This document shows positions 1 through 7,258 of a DNA stretch of 61,491 nucleotides, piece after piece. Under the pieces are notes generated by a model that made no database searches, was not told where the DNA came from, and saw only the letters and a program-made list of their open reading frames with translations. The DNA is taken from contig JAJTGY010000020.1 in NCBI GenBank assembly GCA_021298015.1, positions 1 through 61,491 on the forward strand, written 5' to 3'. Made by a program: the position numbers and the translations under genes. Within the stretch, counting starts at the first letter, position 1. Every line of letters begins with the position of its first letter. The DNA is from Flammeovirgaceae bacterium (GTDB lineage Bacteria; Bacteroidota; Bacteroidia; Cytophagales; Cyclobacteriaceae).

Positions 1-175
1 ACTGTGCATCCCTTGTGGAATCACGCGTATGAAATTGACACCTTAACAGGATAAGCACCAACCGATGTCACAAGCTCGGTGAGCAATCACCCATGCAAAG
101 TACGAACATGAAAATTTACTCTCTTAACCTGTTTTACTGAACTCAAAACAAACTTGAGAACTTAAAATTATACAC

Positions 176-610
176 ATGAAAAATTGGATGATCATTCTGC
201 TGTGCCTGATCGGCTACCAGGCCACCGCCCAAGGTCTCATCTTTCAAACTTCCGAAGGTGCCATCAAAGGCTATGATCCGGTGGCGTATTTCACACAAAG
301 CAAACCGGTGAAAGGAAAAAAAGAATTCAGCGTCTCCTGGCAGGGGGCCACCTGGTATTTCAGCACGGCCCAAAACCGCGACCTGTTTAAATCGACACCG
401 GAAAAATATGCGCCCCAGTATGGAGGTTTCTGTGCCTATGGCGTGTCGCGCAACTACAAAGTGAAAATTGAACCCGAGGCCTGGACGATTTATGAAGGCA
501 AGTTGTACCTGAACTACGACCTAGATGTTTCCAAAGACTGGAACGAGGATAAGCCCGGGTACATCAAAAAGGCTAATGCCAACTGGGTTACATTAAAAGA
601 CAAAAAATAG
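176..610 (+). CDS. Secreted YHS-domain protein
   Basis: This 144-residue protein has a short hydrophobic N-terminus ending in T-A-Q, typical of a signal peptide. A YHS domain follows, recognised by the segment G-Y-D-P-V-A-Y-F near residue 33 and the later Y-G-G-F-C-A-Y-G near residue 82. YHS domains are small, presumed metal-binding modules, and stand-alone secreted copies are common in Bacteroidota without an assigned reaction. The ATG start gives an intact signal peptide. The gene is followed after about 50 bp by a co-directional MBL hydrolase, so they may be co-transcribed. The family call is firm; the role is unknown. Confidence 0.85.
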   Translation: MKNWMIILLCLIGYQATAQGLIFQTSEGAIKGYDPVAYFTQSKPVKGKKEFSVSWQGATWYFSTAQNRDLFKSTPEKYAPQYGGFCAYGVSRNYKVKIEPEAWTIYEGKLYLNYDLDVSKDWNEDKPGYIKKANANWVTLKDKK

Positions 611-663
611 CCCGACTGAAATAAGATCGGCACGATTGCGTCTTAGCTTGCGCGTACCACCGC

Positions 664-1776
664 ATGAAGTACCTAAAACGCACCGCCATGTTCTTCTTCG
701 TATTGCTCCTGCTGCTGGCCACAGGAGTTTTATTTTTTCTTCAGCAGCCCATGTTCGGAGCGCTTCCGGCTGGCGAACGCTTAGCACGCATTCAGCAGTC
801 GCCCAACTACCGGGCCGGAGCATTCCAGAACCTAAGCGAAACACCTGTTCAGAGCGAGGACTTCTCGTTTTGGGGCACGTTGTGGAAGTTTCTTAATCCC
901 TCCAAGTCATTAGAACCGCAAACCCCAATACCGGTTGTGAAAACAGACTTGCGGCAACTACCAGCAGATAAAACCAGCCTGGTATGGTTTGGTCATTCCT
1001 CTTATTTGCTGAAAACCGATGGACGGGTGATATTGGTAGACCCCGTTTTTAGCGGGCATGCCGGTCCGTTTAGTTTCATGACCCGAAGCTTTGCCGGCAC
1101 AGATGCCTACGCGGCTTCGGATTTCCCGGAAATTGATGCGCTGCTGCTTACCCATGATCACTACGACCACCTCGACTACAAAACAATTCTGCAATTCAAG
1201 GAGAAGACCAGATTTTTCTACACTTCGTTGGGCGTGGGTGCTCACCTGGAACGGTGGGGCATTCCGGCAAACAAGATCGTGGAGTTGGACTGGTGGGAAT
1301 CGCAACCGATTTCCGACTCTGTGACGCTCACGGCCGCACCCGCCCGTCATTTTTCGGGACGTAAGTTCACCCGTTATCAGTCGCTGTGGTCTTCTTTTAT
1401 TCTTCAGACATCTCAATACAAGATTTACCTCGGTGGCGATTCCGGTTACGATGCTCATTTCAAAGAAATAGGAGACCGATTCGGACCCTTTGATCTCGCG
1501 TTATTGGAATGCGGCCAGTACAACATGAATTGGCCATTAATCCACATGATGCCCGAGGAAACCGTGCAGGCATCTATTGACTTAAAAGCCAACGTGCTCA
1601 TGCCGGTGCACTGGGGTAAATTCAAACTCGCCTTCCATCATTGGACGGAACCCATCGAGCGCACCTCTTTTGAAGCGGAAAAACAAAAGGTAACGCTCGC
1701 CACGCCCCGTATCGGAGAAGTAGTTACGGTTGGGCGATACTATCCGCGCAAGGCCTGGTATAACGAAGTAAATTAA
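664..1776 (+). CDS. Membrane-anchored MBL-fold metal-dependent hydrolase (UlaG/NAPE-PLD-like)
   Basis: This 370-residue protein begins with one strongly hydrophobic segment (about residues 8-26), so it is anchored in or exported across the inner membrane. The metallo-beta-lactamase fold is shown by the metal-binding motif T-H-D-H-Y-D-H-L-D near residue 163, preceded by G-H-S-S-Y and followed by the ligands A-R-H-F, G-G-D-S-G and V-H-W-G in the expected order. This arrangement matches the UlaG-like and NAPE-PLD-like MBL proteins, which hydrolyse phosphodiester or lactone substrates. The substrate cannot be told from sequence. All zinc ligands look present, so it should be active. Confidence 0.88.
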   Translation: MKYLKRTAMFFFVLLLLLATGVLFFLQQPMFGALPAGERLARIQQSPNYRAGAFQNLSETPVQSEDFSFWGTLWKFLNPSKSLEPQTPIPVVKTDLRQLPADKTSLVWFGHSSYLLKTDGRVILVDPVFSGHAGPFSFMTRSFAGTDAYAASDFPEIDALLLTHDHYDHLDYKTILQFKEKTRFFYTSLGVGAHLERWGIPANKIVELDWWESQPISDSVTLTAAPARHFSGRKFTRYQSLWSSFILQTSQYKIYLGGDSGYDAHFKEIGDRFGPFDLALLECGQYNMNWPLIHMMPEETVQASIDLKANVLMPVHWGKFKLAFHHWTEPIERTSFEAEKQKVTLATPRIGEVVTVGRYYPRKAWYNEVN

Positions 1777-1783
1777 ACTTTTG

Positions 1784-3067
1784 TCAGTACGACTTGTCGG
1801 GGAACACTACTGCCGGCTTGATGTTGTCTCGATACTGATGAAGATGCAGCAGCCAAAGCCCGATGCCGGCAGCGCCCTGCATGTAACCGGTTTGCGCCTG
1901 AATTAAGTCCGGCTGTCTGCGGTGCTCCGCTTGCGGCCAGAAAAGCCGATCGCCCTCTGACCGGCCTCGCTTGATGATATCCTCTGTCATGACCATGGAA
2001 AAATCAAGGTACTCCTTGCGCTTAAGCAACAGGTGGAGATCAAGGAAAAACTCAGCGACTCCGGCCGAGCCACAACAGGGTGCTTGGTTATTCCAAAATC
2101 CGGGGCTCTGTTGTCCGGGTATACCACAGGTCATCAAGGCCTGTGCAGCCTGTTCTATTCGCTTCACCCATGCCGAGTCCTGCGTAACCCGAAACAACTC
2201 GTAATAAAAACGGGCCGTGCCCGCGGGCCCGTGGCACCAGCTGACGTAAAAAATGTCGCGGCCATTGCCATCGTGATGGCGTATCCATTTGTTGTCATGC
2301 TCAATTGTTGCCAAATGGGCGGCTGCCTGAAGCGCTTTATCGAGGTAACGTTTGTCTTTCGTTTTCTGATAAAGCCGAAGCAAAAAATAGCCATTGCCCG
2401 CGGTGCCATGCGAGAAGTTCGGCATATAGTACCCTTGCTTCATCAGCGTGCTGTCCATGAACCAACGCACGCCCCCTTCTGCCGGCTGAGCAACCTCCAG
2501 CAACTGGTTACCCGTGCGCATGGCCAGGTCGTTGGAAATGTCATCGTTAGCTCGCAGCAAAAACAAACCGATACCGGATGCTCCGTACACCACATCGGTA
2601 TACTGCCAGCCGGCCGATTTATTTCGCACACGGGCCGAAGCAAAAAGCTGGCGCATGAGTTTTTGGTATCCGGCCAGCAGTTCACTTTTCCGACTCAGGT
2701 CGTAGACTTTCTTCACCGTGAAACAAGCTCCGGCCAGGCCGGTGTAAAAACCAACCTCATCCTGTGTGAGCGCCCGGGAAGAATAGTGGTGAATGAGGAA
2801 TCGGGCACCGGCCTCGGCTTCGCGGAGAAAATCCGGATTCCGGGTGGTGTGAAACAGCTCGGCATAAAACAACACAACACCGGCCGAGCCCGAGTAGAGA
2901 TTGGTCGTGATGCCGGAATCGCCCGGATAAACACGCCAGTATACACCGGGAGCGTGTTCAACCCGTTGGGTTCGTATCCAACGCTCGGCTGCCAACGCTT
3001 GCTCCAGTTGAGCAAGGGCCGAAGTAGTTCCAACAAGAAAAACGACCAGAAAAAGATAGCGAACCAT
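1784..3067 (-). CDS. Secreted LanC-like (lanthionine synthetase C family) protein
   Basis: The start at 3067 is preferred over an upstream in-frame ATG because it begins a clean signal peptide (M-V-R-Y-L-F-L-V-V-F) and lies 4 bp after the preceding stop. The 427-residue product has the repeated helical-barrel GXXG patterns of LanC proteins (N-L-Y-S-G-S-A-G, F-S-H-G-T-A-G-N-G, S-W-C-H-G-P-A-G, P-C-C-G-S-A-G). The zinc ligands appear to be Cys278, Cys331 and Cys332. The usual C-H-G is thus C-C-G, a three-Cys site seen in some LanM cyclases. No lanthipeptide dehydratase or obvious precursor lies nearby, and LanC enzymes are normally cytoplasmic, so a peptide-cyclase role is doubtful. It is the last gene of an operon with two M20 amidohydrolases. 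Confidence 0.82.
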   Translation of the reverse strand: MVRYLFLVVFLVGTTSALAQLEQALAAERWIRTQRVEHAPGVYWRVYPGDSGITTNLYSGSAGVVLFYAELFHTTRNPDFLREAEAGARFLIHHYSSRALTQDEVGFYTGLAGACFTVKKVYDLSRKSELLAGYQKLMRQLFASARVRNKSAGWQYTDVVYGASGIGLFLLRANDDISNDLAMRTGNQLLEVAQPAEGGVRWFMDSTLMKQGYYMPNFSHGTAGNGYFLLRLYQKTKDKRYLDKALQAAAHLATIEHDNKWIRHHDGNGRDIFYVSWCHGPAGTARFYYELFRVTQDSAWVKRIEQAAQALMTCGIPGQQSPGFWNNQAPCCGSAGVAEFFLDLHLLLKRKEYLDFSMVMTEDIIKRGRSEGDRLFWPQAEHRRQPDLIQAQTGYMQGAAGIGLWLLHLHQYRDNIKPAVVFPDKSY

Positions 3068-3071
3068 CTCG

Positions 3072-4376
3072 TTACTTGCCGGCCATGTACATGTAATCAA
3101 CGGTTACATTGAGCATGGCTTTGATGCCGGTCAAGAATGCGCGCTCATCGATCATAAAGTCAGGGGTGTGGTGGGCGGGCACCCGACTCATTTCCTGATC
3201 GGGCGGCATGGCACCCACGAAGAAGAAAAAGCCAGGCACTTTTTTTTGATAGAACGCGAAATCCTCTGCGCCTGTGACGGCATTGATGCGGATTACATTC
3301 TCGGGGCCGGTTGCTTTGCGCAAGCTGGCGACCATTTTTTCCGTCAAAGCAGGATCATTAAACGTAACCGGTGTCTTCTTCTCAATACTGACTTCCGCGG
3401 TAGCACCAGCACTCTCGGCAATCTTGGTGGCGGTGAGTCGAATTTTTTCGTGAATCTTGTCCTGCATCGCCTCATCCAGGGTTCGTATGGTACCGGCCAT
3501 AAAAGCCTCCTCCGGAATAATATTTTCCCGAATACCGGCCTGCATGCGGCCCACGGTAATTACAGCGGCTTCTTTGGTTAGTTCGGTTTGCCGGCTGATG
3601 ATCGTCTGCAGTCCGTTAATGATCTGAGCACTCACCACAATGGGGTCAACGCCCATCCACGGTGCCGAGCCGTGCGACTGCCGGCCCTTAACTTTGATTG
3701 AAAACCAATCGGAGGCTGCCATCAGACCAGCCGGACGATAGGTGATGCGGCCGATGGGCGAAATAGACTGAATGTGTAACCCGAAGATGACATCGACCTG
3801 GGGATTTTCGAGTAAACCTTCTTTCACCATAAGATCGGCACCCCCTTCTTCGCCAGCAGGGGCACCCTCCTCCGCGGGCTGAAACAAGAACTTGATCGTA
3901 CCCTTGAGGTCCTTTTTGTTCTTTACCAGAATTTCCGCAACCCCCATCAGGATAGCCACGTGTGAATCATGACCGCAGGCATGCATCACGCCTGTCTCCT
4001 GTCCGTTAAACGTGGTGGTCACCTTCGAGGCGAAGGGAAGGCTGTTACGCTCGGTCACCGGCAGCGCATCAATGTCAGCGCGCAGCGCAATAACGGGGCC
4101 GGGTTTTTCCGTGCGCAAAATACCGAGCACACCGGTTTTAGCCACCGGATGCTGCACGTCCAAACCCAGTTGGCGAAGGTGCTCGGCAATGTAGGCACCG
4201 GTCTTAAACTCACGGTTCGATAACTCCGGGTTTTGATGAATGTATCTGCGCCATTCAATCACTTTTTTTTCGATCGCGAGCGCTTCCTGATCAAGTTTGG
4301 CCTGCAGTTTGGTATTGGATTGGGCTATCACGCTCAGCGCGGATAGTAGTAAAGCACCAGATAGTAATTTCTTCAT
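3072..4376 (-). CDS. Secreted M20D amidohydrolase/aminoacylase-type metallopeptidase, copy 1
   Basis: This 434-residue enzyme has an N-terminal signal peptide ending in I-A-Q. Its M20D metal site is visible as M-H-A-C-G-H-D near residue 135, the acidic Q-P-A-E-E-G, the lid-domain histidine in S-H-G-S-A-P-W, and the C-terminal A-H-H-T-P-D-F. Members hydrolyse N-acyl amino acids, hippurate or amino-acid conjugates using two metal ions. It closely resembles the neighbouring copy at 4389-5693, to which it is tandem with a 12-bp gap, so the pair arose by duplication. Secretion suggests scavenging of acylated amino acids or peptides in the periplasm. The exact substrate is unknown. Confidence 0.92.
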   Translation of the reverse strand: MKKLLSGALLLSALSVIAQSNTKLQAKLDQEALAIEKKVIEWRRYIHQNPELSNREFKTGAYIAEHLRQLGLDVQHPVAKTGVLGILRTEKPGPVIALRADIDALPVTERNSLPFASKVTTTFNGQETGVMHACGHDSHVAILMGVAEILVKNKKDLKGTIKFLFQPAEEGAPAGEEGGADLMVKEGLLENPQVDVIFGLHIQSISPIGRITYRPAGLMAASDWFSIKVKGRQSHGSAPWMGVDPIVVSAQIINGLQTIISRQTELTKEAAVITVGRMQAGIRENIIPEEAFMAGTIRTLDEAMQDKIHEKIRLTATKIAESAGATAEVSIEKKTPVTFNDPALTEKMVASLRKATGPENVIRINAVTGAEDFAFYQKKVPGFFFFVGAMPPDQEMSRVPAHHTPDFMIDERAFLTGIKAMLNVTVDYMYMAGK

Positions 4377-4388
4377 AAGTCGGGTAGA

Positions 4389-5693
4389 TTATTTTTTGGC
4401 GTACATATAGTCAAACGTCAGATTCACCAGCGCTTTCACCCCGGTGAGGAGCGCTTTTTCATCAATCATAAAATCAGCCGTATGGTGAGTGGGTGGCTTG
4501 GGCAATTTCTGATCGGCCGGGTAGGCACCCAGGAAGAAAAAGAAACCCGGCACTTTTTGTTGAAAGAATGAAAAATCTTCGGCCATGGTAACGGGCGCAA
4601 TCACTTTTACGCGATCGCCTCCGGCTGTGCGCAGCAACGAAGGCGCCATCTGCTCGGTTAGCCGGGGATCGTTATAGGTCACCGGGTACATCACCTGAAT
4701 ACCAACCTCGGCTTTGGCCCCTGCACTTTCAGCGATCTTGGTGGCCGTGTTGCGTATGCGATTATGAATGCTGCGTTGCATGTTGGGATCAAATGTTCGG
4801 ATGGTGCCCTGCATGATGGCTTCCTCCGGAATGATGTTACCCCGATTGCCGGCATGGATGCTCCCCACCGTAATCACAGCCGCGCCCCGGGTGAGTTCCG
4901 TCTGGCGACTGACAATAGTTTGCAGGCCGGCAACAATCTGGCTGGAGACGAGAATAGGATCTACGCTGTCCCACGGAGTGGCCCCATGTGCCCCCAGGCC
5001 CATGACTTTAATGTTGAGTCCATCCGCTGCGGCCATCAAACCCTCTGGCCGATACGACAATTGCCCAGAGGGAATCAGTGACTGTAGGTGCAGGCCGAAG
5101 ATGACATCCACCTTCGGATCTTCCAACACGCCCTCGCGCACCATTAGCTCGGCCCCGGCCGGAGCCTCCTCGGGTGGCACACCTTCCTCTGCGGGTTGAA
5201 AAATGAATTTCACCGTGCCGCGCAGATCATTTTTGTTTTTCGCCAACACTTCAGCTACGGTCATTAAAATTGCCATGTGACCATCATGACCGCAGGCGTG
5301 CATCACTCCCGTTTCCTGACCTCCAAAACTGGCTTTCTCTTTTGACAGAAAAGGCAAACTGTTTCGTTCGGTAATCGGCAGGCCGTCCATATCGGCCCGA
5401 AGAGCAACCACCGGCCCGGGCTTGCCTCCCTTGAGCAGGGCCACAATACCGGTTTTGGCCACCGGGTACGTTACCTCAAGCCCCAGCTTTTTCAGATGCT
5501 CCACTATAAAAGCACCTGTCTTGACTTCCCGGTTAGAAAGTTCCGGGTATTGATGAAAGTGCCTGCGCCACTCAATGAGTTGCGGCTCAAGCTCCTCGGC
5601 TTGTTGATTTACCTTAGCCTGCAGTTTACTGCTCACCTGGGCATGCCCGAGAACAACAGCAACCGAGAATGCGAAAGTCAATAGGGTTTTCAT
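4389..5693 (-). CDS. Secreted M20D amidohydrolase/aminoacylase-type metallopeptidase, copy 2
   Basis: This 434-residue paralogue of the downstream gene has the same length, signal peptide (…V-L-G-H-A-Q), metal motif M-H-A-C-G-H-D and C-terminal T-H-H-T-A-D-F. The acidic metal-site region is slightly longer here (E-E-G-V-P-P-E-E-A-P-A-G). It is the first gene of the minus-strand operon 5693-1784. The two copies differ throughout their sequence, so the duplication is not recent and the substrates may have diverged. The ATG at 5693 is the only sensible start. The promoter should lie in the short divergent gap with the Rieske gene. Confidence 0.92.
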   Translation of the reverse strand: MKTLLTFAFSVAVVLGHAQVSSKLQAKVNQQAEELEPQLIEWRRHFHQYPELSNREVKTGAFIVEHLKKLGLEVTYPVAKTGIVALLKGGKPGPVVALRADMDGLPITERNSLPFLSKEKASFGGQETGVMHACGHDGHMAILMTVAEVLAKNKNDLRGTVKFIFQPAEEGVPPEEAPAGAELMVREGVLEDPKVDVIFGLHLQSLIPSGQLSYRPEGLMAAADGLNIKVMGLGAHGATPWDSVDPILVSSQIVAGLQTIVSRQTELTRGAAVITVGSIHAGNRGNIIPEEAIMQGTIRTFDPNMQRSIHNRIRNTATKIAESAGAKAEVGIQVMYPVTYNDPRLTEQMAPSLLRTAGGDRVKVIAPVTMAEDFSFFQQKVPGFFFFLGAYPADQKLPKPPTHHTADFMIDEKALLTGVKALVNLTFDYMYAKK

Positions 5694-5779
5694 GCGATCA
5701 GAAGTGTGCCGAATATAGATAAAATTGAAGCGGTACGAACCGGCTTTTCTTTTAGCGGTTTGAGCCGTTACTTTACGAG

Positions 5780-6100
5780 GTGTCGTGGATCAAGATTTTT
5801 GAAAGCGCACAGGAAGCGCACAGCCGCGTGCCCCCGGGTGCGTTGGCCCTGATGCGGGTAGGCACCCTTCGCATATGCCTGGCCAATGTGAATGGATCAT
5901 TGCGGGCGGTTCAGGATGCGTGCACACATAATGGGGAGACACTCAGCAAAGGCACCCTCAACTTCCGGGGCGAAGTCATCTGCCCCTGGCATGGCTACTG
6001 CTTTGACCTAAAGAGCGGGCGCGAGAGTGGCGAGCGTTCAGCCGATCTGGAAACCTTTCCGATCAAAACGGAAGACGATGGAATTTTCATCCTGATTTGA
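5780..6100 (+). CDS. Rieske [2Fe-2S] ferredoxin-type protein
   Basis: This small 106-residue soluble protein consists of one Rieske domain. The cluster ligands are visible as C48-T-H50 and C68-P-W-H71. No signal peptide or fused oxygenase is present, so it is probably a cytoplasmic electron carrier of the NirD or dioxygenase-ferredoxin type. Translation starts at a GTG at 5780. No oxygenase gene adjoins it, so its partner cannot be named from context. It is divergent from the M20 operon. Confidence 0.9.
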   Translation: MSWIKIFESAQEAHSRVPPGALALMRVGTLRICLANVNGSLRAVQDACTHNGETLSKGTLNFRGEVICPWHGYCFDLKSGRESGERSADLETFPIKTEDDGIFILI

Positions 6101-6160
6101 TACGTTGAAGCATCAAATCTGCGTTATCGTTTAACTTTGAACTCCAGTTACTATACTTGC

Positions 6161-7147
6161 GTGAAGTACCTCTTCTGTCTATGGTTGTATGGCGTACCCT
6201 TGGCGGGGCTCGCCCAAACTTCTCCTGAAGAGGCTGGCTTGTTGGGGGGTTTAAGCAGCAGCGTGACAGCTCCGGACGGATTGCTCGCCAAAAGAGCGGT
6301 AGTGCTCTATCAACTGGCCTACACCGAGGAAGAGCTCAATCAGATGCAGACCTTTTTTCAGCAAACCGGAATTGATGCGATTGCCTACTTTGAAACCGAC
6401 CGCGTACTGGCCGGCCCCGATTTGACCAAAGCATTTGCCGACTATTTCAATACACGCAACGTTGCATTTTTTGTGTTTGCACAAAAAGAATCGGGTCGAT
6501 TTCGGTTGGTGATCACCCCCTTTAGTAAAACGGTTGACTTGATTGCGAAGGGTGGCAGCCAGTGGGTGATGGAGAATACGTCTCTGCGGGAGCTGTTGCA
6601 AAACGCGTATCGCTCACTCGTCAGCAATCAAAAGCGACAGAATTTTTTGATCAACGATTTACCGGAGCGTGATATTCCCGTGAAGAATTTTACCGGAAGG
6701 CGCTATGAGTCGTTTAGCAAAGAAGCAACCTACTTCAAAGTGGCCATACCCCGGATGGCATCGGCCGATGACAACCAGAAGCTGGAGGAGTTATTGCGTC
6801 AGGGCCCAGCGTTGAAGTTTGACCTGGTGCCAGCCGACATGAGCGAGCGGGAACTCAATAACCGTGGGTACATATTCATCTTACGGTTTGTTCGGGCCAA
6901 AGGCAGCGTTGCCAAAGAAATTTTGGGCTATGAAAAGAAAGTCGAACAAACGTATGCCAGCATGGCAGCATCCCCCGATGGCTTCCAACTCAAGACGTTA
7001 CCTGCCACTGAATCCGTTTTTAAATTCTATTTCAAGCACATCGAGTACGGGAATATCTACCTGGGTACGCGGTGGGATGCAGATACCTCATGGGAGGCCG
7101 CCCTTCACAATCATCTGCAAGCGATGAAGGCCGAAATAAAGCCCTGA
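6161..7147 (+). CDS. Secreted protein of unknown function
   Basis: An in-frame TTG at 6137 is possible, but the GTG at 6161 gives a compact signal peptide (M-K-Y-L-F-C-L-W-L-Y ending in L-A-Q) and is preferred; the product is then 328 residues. I do not recognise a characterised family. The mature protein is soluble, of mixed alpha/beta character, with no Cys-rich or obvious catalytic motif. It precedes the TonB receptor at 7259 by about 110 bp on the same strand. Secretion is a sound inference; function is unassigned. Confidence 0.7.
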   Translation: MKYLFCLWLYGVPLAGLAQTSPEEAGLLGGLSSSVTAPDGLLAKRAVVLYQLAYTEEELNQMQTFFQQTGIDAIAYFETDRVLAGPDLTKAFADYFNTRNVAFFVFAQKESGRFRLVITPFSKTVDLIAKGGSQWVMENTSLRELLQNAYRSLVSNQKRQNFLINDLPERDIPVKNFTGRRYESFSKEATYFKVAIPRMASADDNQKLEELLRQGPALKFDLVPADMSERELNNRGYIFILRFVRAKGSVAKEILGYEKKVEQTYASMAASPDGFQLKTLPATESVFKFYFKHIEYGNIYLGTRWDADTSWEAALHNHLQAMKAEIKP

Positions 7148-7258
7148 TCGCTGCGTTGCACCAGTGGTCAGTCGCCATTGCCACCAATGTAGATTTTGTG
7201 TCCATTTTGAACTTGTTCAACGTTTTGAGGTTCTAAGCATGTTAGTTTTGCGCGCGGA

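Noticed and set aside
2033-3112. 359-codon plus-strand frame over the LanC-like gene
   Set aside because: Antisense to a gene with clear family motifs; no recognisable protein features.
1784-5693. Complete lanthipeptide gene cluster
   Set aside because: No LanB/LanM dehydratase, exporter or short precursor gene lies near the LanC-like gene.
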